A DNA stretch of 64,000 nt from CAVYUC01 sp963771595 (GTDB taxonomy: Bacteria; Bacteroidota; Bacteroidia; Bacteroidales; Prolixibacteraceae), in NCBI GenBank assembly GCA_963771595.1, contig CAVYUC010000004.1, forward strand, positions 1-64,000, written 5' to 3'. A model generated the notes under the pieces. It was not told the origin of the DNA, did not search any database, and saw only the letters and a list, made by a program, of their open reading frames with translations. Of the stretch, positions 8,864 through 16,682 are shown piece after piece. A program made the translations under genes and the position numbers. The first letter of the stretch is position 1. Every line of letters starts with the position of its first letter.

Positions 8864-9229
8864 ATGAGCAGCGAATTATCAAGACACATTAATGAGTTTA
8901 TCCATGTAGTTGAGAAATTAGCAAAAGTAAAGCTCGATATTTTAAAGCTGGCAGTAATTGACAAAACATCAGGAATAGTCAGCTTTATTTTCAGCTCGCT
9001 TTTTGCAGTGATTGTGGCCGCTTTAACCGTTGGTTTTGGTGCTGCAGCTTTTGCTGTATGGTATGGCGAAACTTATGGAAGTTACGTTCAGGGGTTACTT
9101 ATTTCGGCAGGAGCGCTTTTAATTCTTGCCTTAATTTTCTTCTTTATCGGAAGGCGGTTGCTTGTTTCAATTGTAATTAAAAATTTCTCTGAAATATTCT
9201 TTGATGATGATGAAAAACAGGAAATTTAA
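8864..9229 (+). CDS. Holin-X / phage-holin-family-like inner-membrane protein
   Basis: 121 residues: an N-terminal amphipathic helix (ELSRHINEFIHVVEKLAKVKLDIL), two TM helices (VSFIFSSLFAVIVAALTVGFG and LLISAGALLILALIFFFIG) joined by a short WYGETYGS loop, and an acidic tail. The layout fits the putative Actinobacterial Holin-X / Phage_holin_3_6 family (PF07332), which in Bacteroidota usually sits next to YtxH genes and is not a phage gene. Its function is unknown, probably envelope stress. Downstream, a 69-residue gene starts 6 bp after the stop. Confidence 0.75.
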   Translation: MSSELSRHINEFIHVVEKLAKVKLDILKLAVIDKTSGIVSFIFSSLFAVIVAALTVGFGAAAFAVWYGETYGSYVQGLLISAGALLILALIFFFIGRRLLVSIVIKNFSEIFFDDDEKQEI

Positions 9230-9235
9230 AATAGT

Positions 9236-9445
9236 ATGAGAACGATTAGAAACAAGCGCGAATTACAAATGCTCAGACATAAACTCAAATACGAGAATAA
9301 AATTCTCGAACGCGATTTTTCAAATGTATCGGCCGATTTGCTTGCCGATTTTAATTGGAAACTGCGCGGATTAACTTTTGATATCGGATCCCGTTTGGTA
9401 CTGGAACTAATCAGATCTTTCAGAAAATCAAAGAAAAACAAATAG
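9236..9445 (+). CDS. Small basic protein of the YtxH/holin cluster
   Basis: 69 residues with 17 Lys/Arg and no membrane segment. It reads as a helical N-terminus (RNKRELQMLRHKLKYENKILE) and a segment ending LELIRSFRKSKKNK. It starts 6 bp after the holin-like gene and is followed 35 bp later by the universal stress gene, so it belongs to one transcription unit. Proteins like this are frequent third members of YtxH-holin clusters in Bacteroidota but have no assigned function. Confidence 0.6.
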   Translation: MRTIRNKRELQMLRHKLKYENKILERDFSNVSADLLADFNWKLRGLTFDIGSRLVLELIRSFRKSKKNK

Positions 9446-9480
9446 ATTTTCCGGAATCTGAATATGAAAAATCTTGAGTC

Positions 9481-10359
9481 ATGAAGACCAATTTGTTACT
9501 CCTGGATTCCTATAAAAATATTGAAAATCTTATTTCATACGCATTTTCATTCACCGAAAAATATAATCTTTATCTGAAGATTGTTTATGTTTTCGACTTT
9601 GACTGGATGCGGCAGTCATACATGGTTGGCACAGGAGGCACAGTGGCTCCAAGTTTGGTAACAGTGGAAAAAAATGCAAGAAAAGAATTTGATATTGCAG
9701 AAGATAAAATACGGCAAACAGCCGAAGAATGCTGTGAGAAAAATGCAGTTAATGTAAATTATGATGTTGCAGTTTCTCAAATAAACCGCATTGATTTGGT
9801 TAACGAGGAGCTTAAAAATGAAAAGGATATTTTGTTAATGATCAGCTCGCACCAAAGTTACACTGAAGCATCAGGTGGGCTTGTCGGATATCCAAATATC
9901 ATTGATCATGTTTCTTGTCCTGTATTTGTTATACCCGATTCAGTTTCGAAACCGGAGCTGCAAAATGTACTTTATGCCACTGATTTTAACCCGGAAGATA
10001 TTCGAACCATAAAACACTTATCTGAATTTATTGGAGGCTCAGAAAATTCCAAAATTACTGTTTTACACAATGAAGAGGATTTTGGATTTGATGAACAGCT
10101 AAAATGGTACGGGTTTCAGAAGTTGGTAAACGATGAAGTAAGTAATGCCACCCTTGATTTTAAACTTGAAAAAAATAAAGATTTTTTAAAAGGCATTGGG
10201 GAATACATTGAAAACAACGATTTGGATTTACTGGTTGTCTTAAAGGAAAAAAAAGGTTTTTTTGAACAGATTTTTTCATCAAGTGATACCAGGAATTTGT
10301 TGACCAATTTCAGTAAACCGGTACTTGTTTATCATGATGAATCATTAAACATTAAATAA
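9481..10359 (+). CDS. Universal stress protein (tandem UspA domains)
   Basis: 292 residues with two UspA-like halves. The first begins KTNLLLLDSYKNIENLISYAFSF and continues through MVGTGGTVAPSL. The second begins NVLYATDFNPEDIRTIKHLSEF and ends KPVLVYHDE. The G-2x-G-9x-G(S/T) ATP-binding signature is not clear in either half, which suggests the non-ATP-binding subclass. It is the last gene of the small stress cluster. It probably acts in the cytosol under starvation or envelope stress. Tandem Usp proteins of about 280 residues are common in Bacteroidota. Confidence 0.8.
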   Translation: MKTNLLLLDSYKNIENLISYAFSFTEKYNLYLKIVYVFDFDWMRQSYMVGTGGTVAPSLVTVEKNARKEFDIAEDKIRQTAEECCEKNAVNVNYDVAVSQINRIDLVNEELKNEKDILLMISSHQSYTEASGGLVGYPNIIDHVSCPVFVIPDSVSKPELQNVLYATDFNPEDIRTIKHLSEFIGGSENSKITVLHNEEDFGFDEQLKWYGFQKLVNDEVSNATLDFKLEKNKDFLKGIGEYIENNDLDLLVVLKEKKGFFEQIFSSSDTRNLLTNFSKPVLVYHDESLNIK

Positions 10360-10676
10360 ATACATCGGATTTTATTGATTTTTGATCAAAATAATTCCGC
10401 GAGGCTTTACTTGGTGGTTCCATATATTCTCCCCTGAATTTTAGGGGAGATGTCATTAGCAAGACTGACAGTATGGTGAAATAGAGAAAATTCGATTTTC
10501 GGCTTCTTTGCCGAAATAAAGTTGGTGTAATATTCCTTGGCTCTGCCACGGAGATAGTCAACTTTAAGAATTTTCTTTATTTTTTTAAATTGCTTAATTT
10601 TTCCCTGCTCCCCGAAAACATGGGGAGTTTGGGAAAAACTTATATGTCACTTTTCAATTTCCGTTGATAAAAGAAG
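10360..10676. other. Intergenic region with three short hairpins, no gene
   Basis: The 317-bp gap holds a CTCCCC...GGGGAG hairpin near 10428-10449, a TTCGGC-TTCTTT-GCCGAA hairpin near 10498-10515, and a second CTCCCC...GGGGAG hairpin near 10609-10629. The same arm sequence CTCCCC/GGGGAG is used twice. No credible ORF on either strand and no perfect -7 box; the likely content is terminator elements and an untranslated leader for the Gmad2 lipoprotein. Confidence 0.5.
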
Positions 10677-11141
10677 ATGAACTATTTCAGATTAATCATA
10701 ATAGTTAGTGGTTTACTGGTGATATCAGCTTGTCAGTCTGCCAATAAAAAGGCAGGCGGGGGAGTGGAAGAAAAAACTTCTGAAACTGCAAATTCAGAGA
10801 TAACAGATAAAAAACCGGAAGACGAAGGCATTCATATTATTAAACCGGAAGCTGGCTCAGCAGTTTCATCACCACTTAAAATTGAAGGAGAAGCCAAAGG
10901 CAGCTGGTATTTTGAGGCTGAATTTACGGTTCATCTTGAACAGAATGGAAAAACGTTGGCCGATACCATTGTTCATGCCCGGGGAGACTGGATGACAAGC
11001 GATTTTGTTCCTTTCTTCACTACATTGATTTTTCCCGAAAGCATAAGAAAAGGGGATGCATTTCTTGTTTTTAAAAACAGCAATGCATCGGGAAAACCCG
11101 AGTTGGATAAATCTTACAGGCTGCCAGTGAAAATTAATTAA
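10677..11141 (+). CDS. Lipoprotein with Gmad2 immunoglobulin-like domain
   Basis: 154 residues. A lipoprotein signal (LLVISAC, Cys about residue 20) is followed by an acidic linker (to about residue 55) and then one Gmad2 domain (PF10648). The domain runs HIIKPEAGSAVSSPLKIEG, AKGSWYFEAEFTVHLE, ARGDWMTSDFVPFFTTL and a closing LVFKNSNASGKPELDKSYRLP. These phrases match the family consensus closely. Gmad2 is a beta-sandwich thought to bind extracellular ligands or surfaces; in Gram-positives it accompanies germination proteins. Here it is exported and anchored in the envelope. It is convergent with the esterase at 11160. Confidence 0.85.
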   Translation: MNYFRLIIIVSGLLVISACQSANKKAGGGVEEKTSETANSEITDKKPEDEGIHIIKPEAGSAVSSPLKIEGEAKGSWYFEAEFTVHLEQNGKTLADTIVHARGDWMTSDFVPFFTTLIFPESIRKGDAFLVFKNSNASGKPELDKSYRLPVKIN

Positions 11142-11159
11142 GGCACAAAGTTCAAAACC

Positions 11160-12245
11160 TTACCATTTTATATTCTTATCGATAAATTCTATTAAATCAT
11201 CGGCCATAACTTTTTGTTCTGCAGCCTTTGGGTGGCCGGGTGTATCCTTAAAGGCGAAAAAGTGAGCATAGATTTTAGGATCATTTAATCCTTCAACAGC
11301 ATTTTTAATGTAACCTGGCCAGGGCGATCCGGTTTGAGTGGCATCCATACTTCCAAGAGCGCAAATTATTGAAGCTTTTGGATATTCCTTTCTTATACTT
11401 TTAACCAGTTCCTGATATGCTTTTACAATTTCTGCTTCTTTCGGCTTTGCTGTGCCAAAACGGGCTTTAAACTGTTCATGTTCAGGATTGTTTACCAACC
11501 AGCTGTCATTCTGAAATAGGTTAATAACTACTACATCGGGAGTAAATAGTGTAAAATCCCATTTGCTGTCCGGATCTCCGGGATTCAAACGGTCATAAAT
11601 TTCAGGCATGATTTCAGGAAACCAGCTCAGCATTACTCCAATTCCACTACGCGCAATGCACGAATACTGTGCATCATAGTGCCTGGCTGTGCGTGCAGCA
11701 TAGGTTAAATAGTTATTGAAAAATTCAGGCGCCCCCGAATCATCTTGTCCTGGAGGAACGTCAACACCATGTCCGGCTGTTATGGAGTTTCCGTAAAATT
11801 CAATTTTCTTTTTACCCGGGCGATCCGCTTTTAGTACCTTTGCTCCATCATTAAGTTCAAAGCCATAAAAAGAAGTGATTGTTGTATTATCGGTAAGTTT
11901 AAACAGTTGTACCGAATGTTTTCCATCGGGTAAATTTGCAGCCAGTACATAACTTTTCTTTGTGTCATCCGGTTTTATTTTTGTGGCATTCTTCGCATCT
12001 CCATCAACAATGGCATAAAAGAAAGTAGTCCCTGTATCATTTTTCAGAATTGCTTTTGCTTCGGTTCCTTTAAAATTCAACGTTGCCGACGTACCCGGCC
12101 AATATATTCTTACATATTGGTTGCCAATGGTTTCTATTCGGCCTGAATACGCAATATTTTTTTGATTGAAAGGAACTGTTACCTGCGAATAGCCAATAGA
12201 AACAACAACAAACAACAAATAAATGCTGACCAGAATTTTACGCAT
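11160..12245 (-). CDS. Secreted SGNH/GDSL carbohydrate esterase, CE2-like
   Basis: 361 residues with a Sec signal peptide (ILVSIYLLFVVVSIGYSQ). An N-terminal jelly-roll (to about residue 135) contains YSGRIETIGNQYVRIYWPGTS, and an SGNH hydrolase domain follows. Catalytic Ser lies in YGNSITAGHG, block III in VINLFQNDS, and the Asp/His pair in DTPGHP near residue 335. This two-domain layout is that of carbohydrate esterase family 2, which removes acetyl groups from xylan or glucomannan. It is monocistronic, not near a SusCD pair. Activity is strongly implied because the nucleophile and the His are present; the substrate is not known. Confidence 0.85.
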   Translation of the reverse strand: MRKILVSIYLLFVVVSIGYSQVTVPFNQKNIAYSGRIETIGNQYVRIYWPGTSATLNFKGTEAKAILKNDTGTTFFYAIVDGDAKNATKIKPDDTKKSYVLAANLPDGKHSVQLFKLTDNTTITSFYGFELNDGAKVLKADRPGKKKIEFYGNSITAGHGVDVPPGQDDSGAPEFFNNYLTYAARTARHYDAQYSCIARSGIGVMLSWFPEIMPEIYDRLNPGDPDSKWDFTLFTPDVVVINLFQNDSWLVNNPEHEQFKARFGTAKPKEAEIVKAYQELVKSIRKEYPKASIICALGSMDATQTGSPWPGYIKNAVEGLNDPKIYAHFFAFKDTPGHPKAAEQKVMADDLIEFIDKNIKW

Positions 12246-12456
12246 GATTTTACAAATTTAAAACGGATGTATAACTGCTGCAAAGTAAATTGTCCGGAAG
12301 GATTATTCCAAATAAAAATTACTCTTTTCGTTTTCAGGTAACAGGCAATTTTATTTTTCAAAAATCTATTTCATCAATATACTGAATGAGTTGAAATGCT
12401 TCAATAAAAGATTTTAAAGTTATATCATAATAGTCTGGTTATCAAGAATAAGGCGG

Positions 12457-12648
12457 ATGTTCATTGAAATGAGCCGCCACTATACGATGCACCAAAATCC
12501 AGGATTTACAGGTGAAGTACAGTGGGAGGATTTTGAAGAGTCGGTGAATTGAGCCTACCACCGGGAACAGTACTGGAAATATTCAAAAGCGATTGATATT
12601 CCCTGTAGCGGAAATATAACTGTAAAATTGGAGTTAATTGAGAATTAG
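12457..12648 (+). pseudogene. Short degenerate coding remnant with an in-frame stop
   Basis: The frame reads MFIEMSRHYTMHQNPGFTG...EESVN, then TGA at 12550, then AYHREQYWKYSKAIDIP...KLELIEN and TAG at 12646. The protein-like composition on both sides of the stop suggests a broken gene tail next to the island border. I do not recognise the family. Confidence 0.3.
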
Positions 12649-12683
12649 AAGTTATGGAAGAAAGTCCAGTAGACGTAAAAAGA

Positions 12684-12722
12684 AAAAGGTTTAGCCCGAT
12701 ATTCAATCGGTTAAACCTTTTA
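12684..12722 (-). terminator. Rho-independent terminator at the left island border
   Basis: A near-perfect hairpin has arms AAAAAGGTTTA..CCGAT and ATCGG..TAAACCTTTT, with a 5-nt loop. On the minus strand it is followed by a T-rich tract (CCTTTTTCTTTTT). It lies directly downstream of the displaced tRNA 3' end at 12726-12743, as expected for the original terminator of the tRNA gene. Confidence 0.65.
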
Positions 12723-12725
12723 AAA

Positions 12726-12743
12726 GTCGGGGTAGCAGGATTC
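12726..12743 (-). other. Left attachment site: displaced tRNA 3' end
   Basis: GTCGGGGTAGCAGGATTC on the plus strand is the reverse complement of a tRNA T-arm/acceptor 3' end. It aligns with the tRNA-Pro 3' end at 27093-27110 in 14 of 18 positions, with an identical 8-bp core GTCGGGGT. Both copies have the same orientation and both are followed on the minus strand by a terminator hairpin. The pair brackets the 14.4-kb island and fits tyrosine-recombinase integration at a tRNA 3' end. Confidence 0.55.
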
Positions 12744-12888
12744 CCACCTATGAAAATTCAATCAATTCCGTTAAAACATCTCACTGTTGATTATTTTAAA
12801 TAAAAGGGTTGAATTCCAGTCAATTGTAATAAATATTATTTTAATCTTTTTTGTTTGTGTTTTCTTTTTATTTCAATTGATTTAAAAA

Positions 12889-12932
12889 TTGTCGGGACAT
12901 TATCGGGACACAAGAGAAATTTATTATCTTTG
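12889..12932 (+). promoter_or_regulatory. Integrase promoter with paired TCGGGACA repeats
   Basis: A perfect -7 box TATCTTTG lies at 12925-12932, 26 bp before the integrase ATG. Upstream are two direct copies of TCGGGACA at 12892-12899 and 12903-12910, 11 bp apart (one helical turn), as expected for binding sites of a regulator or the recombinase. Confidence 0.5.
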
Positions 12933-12957
12933 AAATGAACTTTTAATATTTATTATC

Positions 12958-14419
12958 ATGGCTGCAAAAGTAAAATTCTTCATTAAAACCATAGTAGAAA
13001 GATATGAGGGACAAAAAAATCGATTAAACAGAGAAAAAGAGGCACTTCAAAAAGAGGAAACCCAAGAGAACAGACAAAGAATCGATAAACTTAACAAGCA
13101 AATTAATTCACTTAACGAGAAAATCAGGGAAAGCAAAAAAAAGATAGGGGCCGCAAACATTCTTATTAGATTTTCCAACGGGAAGAAATTTGATATAGTT
13201 GCACCTAGTCAAAAACAAGTTAATCCTACCTTTTGGAATAATGAAGCTGGGAAATTCAGACAAAGGGCAGAATTTACGGATAGAGATGAATATCAGGAGA
13301 AATTGGATGAATTACAAAATGAAATTATCAAGGCTTACAACAATGCTCCTGATAAAGAGAAAGTTGATAAAAAATGGTTGGAGGCAACAATCGATAAAAT
13401 TCTTAATCCCGCGAAGTATGAAGATGAAAACCGGCCGGTGACACTTTTTAGATTTATCCAGAACTTTATTGATAACTCCACCAAAAGAATAAACCCCGAT
13501 ACAGGACAGCCCGTCAGCTACAAGATGAGGCGGGAATATCAGGTAACATTTGATTATCTGATAAAATATGCCAAAGAATATGGAGAACCTAATTTCATTG
13601 ATATTGATTTTGAGTTTTATCAGCAGTTTGTTGACTTTCTCAGGAACTATGAAGAAAGGGACAAAGACGGCAACATCATTAAATCGGGTTTGGCAGTCAA
13701 TACCATTGGAAAGAAAATCCAAACCCTTAAAATATTTCTCAATGATGCCACAGAACAAGGAATAAATACATACGTGAAATACAAAAGCCGAAAATTCAAG
13801 GCCATTTCGGAAGAAGCTGAAACAATTTACCTGACAAAGGAAGAATTAAAGGATTTTTATGAGTTTGATTTAAGCAAAAATACTTCATTGGAACGGGTTA
13901 GGGATTTATTCATTATTGCAAGCTGGACAGGATTAAGATATTCAGATTTACAGAATATAACACCTGAAAAAATACAGGGGAATATCATTCGCTTGAAACA
14001 AAAAAAGACAGGTAACAGAGTTACGATACCCGTTTATCAAGCTGTCAAAGAAATCTTAAATAAATACAATGGGAAGTTACCTAAACCCATAAGCAACCAG
14101 AAGTACAACGATTATTTAAAAGATGCTGCAAAGCTTGCCGGGATAAATTCAGTTTTTGTAAAAACTGAAACAATTAAGGGGATGAGGATTGAAAAAAAAT
14201 ATCCTAAGCATGAACTAATTAGTAGCCATGCAGCCCGTAGAATCGTTCTGTACTAATGCCTATAAAGATGATATACCAACTCTTTCCATTATGGCCATAA
14301 GTGGACACCGCACTGAAAGGGCATTTCTTAAATACATCAAAGTGGATGATGAAGAACATGCAAAAAAAGTATTGGATATGTGGCAGAAAAAGGGTGAACA
14401 TTTGTCAATTGCCAAATAA
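12958..14419 (+). pseudogene. Tyrosine recombinase (integrase) of the island, frame-broken at about 14241
   Basis: The first frame has a Lys/Glu-rich coiled N-terminus (about 70 residues), a SAM-like core-binding domain (TLFRFIQNFIDNSTKR...FIDIDFEFYQQFVDFL) and the start of the catalytic domain. The latter shows Arg in WTGLRYSDL, Lys in LKQKKTGNRVTIPV and HxxR in SSHAARR. It then ends prematurely (IVLY-stop). Deleting one A in the GTAGAATCG at 14237-14245 restores RRSFCTNAY and the remaining motifs: GHRTERAF (second His) and FLKYIKV (nucleophile Tyr), ending at 14419. All five catalytic residues therefore exist but lie in two frames. Adjacent to the left att site. Inactive if the frameshift is real. 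Confidence 0.85.
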
Positions 14420-14427
14420 TATCAGAT

Positions 14428-15366
14428 ATGCGTGAATTGACTCCAAAAGATTTAGAGAGATTAGAATTTAGTAAAAAATGGCATGTTTTCGATCCTAAAC
14501 AACAACAAGATAGAAAAGCTTATATCCAGGAAGCAATTCAATTTTATGTATCAAGGAAGATAGTTAGAGATGATTATTTTGAGCATCCTTTTTTTATAAA
14601 GACACTTAAATGTATCTCTATACTTAGTCCCGTTACGTATGAAATGATGAAAGATTTTATTTTAGGTGCAGCATTGCTCTTTAGTGGGAAATATAGTAGT
14701 GAGGCAGAGGAACTTTTAAAACCAACGATGAAAGTTCTTACCGATTATTTTTCTTCTGATTATGTCAACTTCAACCAAATAAACAAGCATGTGGGTAAAA
14801 AAAATAAAATGCTCATTGATGGATGGGAAAATATAAACATAAGAAAAGCCCTGAAAGAATTTATCAAAGATAAGCCAGTCATTCTGGGTAAATGGAATAT
14901 TGACTCGTTAAAAATGGAATATAAACTGAATCAGGAGAAAAAATACAGAGAAATCCGGAATGAATTATCAGGGACTATATTAAAAGGCTTTTCCTGCCCA
15001 CTTGATGTGATTATAGTTCAAGAGATTTATTACGCCATGGCAGAAAATTTCATAAGAGGCGATTTACAAGACTTTTTGGCAATCTTTAGCAATTCATCAA
15101 ACACAGTCAATAAGCCTGTTCAATGGCTTGTTTTGAACGAGAGAGGCAATTTTGCAGGCAGGGGTAATCAAACAGCACTCAATGAATTTTTAAAGTTAAT
15201 ATTGGGAAAATTATCAAATAATGACAGGAGAAAAGCAAAGGATTTATTTATTGATGAACAGGGATATTTTATTAAAGAAAGCTTACTAAAACCTGACAAA
15301 ACTAAAATATCAACCTATGAATTTGAAATCGGATTAAAAGAAATATTAAAAAAAGCTGACCACTAA
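14428..15366 (+). CDS. Island hypothetical protein
   Basis: 312 residues, soluble, no signal peptide or TM helix. It starts 8 bp after the integrase (MRELTPKDLERLEFSKKWHVFDPKQQQ), and the C-terminal half (VQWLVLNERGNFAGRGNQTALNEFL) suggests a small helical domain. I do not recognise the family. Similar genes directly downstream of integrases are common in Bacteroidota tRNA-borne elements, which suggests an accessory role in excision or replication. Composition is like the rest of the island (Lys/Asn-rich). Confidence 0.6.
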   Translation: MRELTPKDLERLEFSKKWHVFDPKQQQDRKAYIQEAIQFYVSRKIVRDDYFEHPFFIKTLKCISILSPVTYEMMKDFILGAALLFSGKYSSEAEELLKPTMKVLTDYFSSDYVNFNQINKHVGKKNKMLIDGWENINIRKALKEFIKDKPVILGKWNIDSLKMEYKLNQEKKYREIRNELSGTILKGFSCPLDVIIVQEIYYAMAENFIRGDLQDFLAIFSNSSNTVNKPVQWLVLNERGNFAGRGNQTALNEFLKLILGKLSNNDRRKAKDLFIDEQGYFIKESLLKPDKTKISTYEFEIGLKEILKKADH

Positions 15367-15433
15367 AAAACACCTTTTAGAACTCCTAAAATCCAACCTT
15401 TTACATTTTAGCTGACCGAAGCTGACCACTAAA
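15355..15433 (+). repeat. GCTGACC direct repeats between the 312-aa gene and the excisionase-like gene
   Basis: GCTGACCACTAAA occurs at 15355-15367 (overlapping the end of the preceding gene) and again at 15421-15433. A shorter GCTGACC lies at 15411-15417 and an inverted GTCAGC at 15438-15443. This looks like iteron-like or regulator-binding sites upstream of the replication module. A near -7 box (TTACTTTG, 15485-15492) and the palindrome CCTTGCAAGG (15499-15508) follow. Confidence 0.55.
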
Positions 15434-15541
15434 TTCAGTCAGCTATATTGTTGTTTTACAGAACTTTAATAAGATTTATTGTTTTTACTTTGTCCCAACC
15501 TTGCAAGGGAAACAGAGTTTTAAACGTCAAATTTTATTAAA

Positions 15542-15838
15542 ATGAACATCGAACAAATTATAAAAGAAAATGCCAGAATTAATATTACTGTTAATGCTGG
15601 GGAATTATTGGAATTTGGACAACAGATTGCCAATCTAACAATAAAAAGATATCTTGAAAGGAAGGACGAGAAAGTTTTCAGTAGGAAAGAAGTTACTGAG
15701 AAGTTTGGAATATGTCAGGCCACTTTGTGGAGATGGGACAAGATGGGGCTTATAGAGAGTAAAAAAATAGGGGCTAGGGTTTTTTATCCTGAAAGCGAAA
15801 TCATACGGTTAACCAGCCAGAGAGGGGGTGAAAAATGA
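15542..15838 (+). CDS. Excisionase-like MerR/HTH_17 DNA-binding protein
   Basis: 98 residues. The C-terminal half carries the winged-helix signature of excisionase/HTH_17 proteins: VFSRKEVTEKFGICQATLWRWDKMG followed by LIESKKIGARVFYPESEI. The N-terminal half is a short helical segment. Proteins of this kind bind att arms and direct excision, or repress the early promoter of the element. It overlaps the next gene by ATGA, starting a tightly packed operon that runs to the polymerase gene. The palindrome CCTTGCAAGG 33 bp upstream of the start may be its own operator (inference). Confidence 0.8.
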   Translation: MNIEQIIKENARINITVNAGELLEFGQQIANLTIKRYLERKDEKVFSRKEVTEKFGICQATLWRWDKMGLIESKKIGARVFYPESEIIRLTSQRGGEK

Positions 15839-16170
15839 AAAAAGCTGCACTCAACAGTTACAGCCCTAATCATTTTAATCAGTCCAAAGATAGCAAATAT
15901 TTGCCACAATTCGAGATGACAAAAAGCTACTTTGAACAAAACACAGCATCCAGGTTCATGTGTGCAGTGGATACGGGAATACCTATTCAAAATGTATGTA
16001 GATACACCGGAAAGCTTCTTGAGCAATTTGAAATACAAGTAGTCAGAAAAGATTTTTGTCGAATAAGTGGTGAAATGGTTGAGTATCTCAGTTGCGACCG
16101 GAAACAGTGGCCGAAAGATTTACAGATGCAATTTCCATTTTGGAAGGAGGTGGAATCATGCACCCTCTAA
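15835..16170 (+). CDS. Island hypothetical protein with small HTH-like core
   Basis: 111 residues, overlapping the previous gene by 4 bp. The central stretch MCAVDTGIPIQNVCRYTGKLLEQ reads like a helix-turn-helix, followed by KDFCRISGEMVEYLSCDRKQWP. Four Cys residues are present but not in a zinc-finger spacing. Its position between an excisionase-like protein and a nuclease, with coupled starts, points to a DNA-metabolism or regulatory role. No named family recognised. Confidence 0.6.
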   Translation: MKKAALNSYSPNHFNQSKDSKYLPQFEMTKSYFEQNTASRFMCAVDTGIPIQNVCRYTGKLLEQFEIQVVRKDFCRISGEMVEYLSCDRKQWPKDLQMQFPFWKEVESCTL

Positions 16171-16682
16171 ATCCAAGAAGAAAACCGAAAAGGCAGTTTT
16201 ATAAAAAGTCTCCTGCTGTTAAACATTTGGAGAAATTAGCAAATCAAGCAGCCCACCTGAAATATCCAGAGATTCCCAGGGAATGTCTGGCGCGAAGGAA
16301 ATATAGTGATAATAACGCAAATGGACTTACGAAGTGTATTATTGATTTCATCCGGCTTCACAATGGACAGGCTGAGCGGATTAATAACATGGGCAGGAGA
16401 ATATCCAACAAGCGCACATTTACCGACGTACTCGGGAATCAACGGATCATTGGAAACTCAAAATGGATTAAGGGAAGTGGTACAAATGGTACGGCTGATA
16501 TTAGTGCAACAATTAATGGTCTATCTATAAAGATTGAGGTTAAGCATGGGAAGGATCGTCAAAGTGAGGCTCAAAAGCAATACCAGAAAACCATTGAACA
16601 ATCAGGTGGAATTTATGTAATTGCCCGGGATTTCGAGCAGTTTATGGATTGGTATAACGCAACCTTTGCATACAATGATTAA
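16158..16682 (+). CDS. PD-(D/E)XK nuclease, VRR-NUC-like
   Basis: 174 residues from the ATG at 16158, chosen because a strong GGAGG lies 7 bp upstream; a longer frame opens at 16092 without a ribosome site. The catalytic core is GTADISATINGLSIKIEVKHG: the Asp of TADI, then the ExK of EVK. A Gln-rich helix (SEAQKQYQKTIEQSG) and GGIYVIARDFEQF follow, as in VRR-NUC proteins, which are structure-specific nucleases of phages and FAN1. The N-terminus is Lys/Arg-rich. It overlaps both neighbours and lies just ahead of the polymerase, consistent with processing of replication intermediates. Confidence 0.75.
   Translation: MHPLNPRRKPKRQFYKKSPAVKHLEKLANQAAHLKYPEIPRECLARRKYSDNNANGLTKCIIDFIRLHNGQAERINNMGRRISNKRTFTDVLGNQRIIGNSKWIKGSGTNGTADISATINGLSIKIEVKHGKDRQSEAQKQYQKTIEQSGGIYVIARDFEQFMDWYNATFAYND

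Noticed and set aside
8864..9229. Prophage holin
   Set aside because: No phage genes adjoin it, and holin-X proteins beside YtxH are ordinary chromosomal genes in this phylum.
10352..10561. 69-codon minus-strand ORF over the Usp-Gmad2 gap
   Set aside because: It covers two hairpins, has no ribosome site and its sequence looks random.
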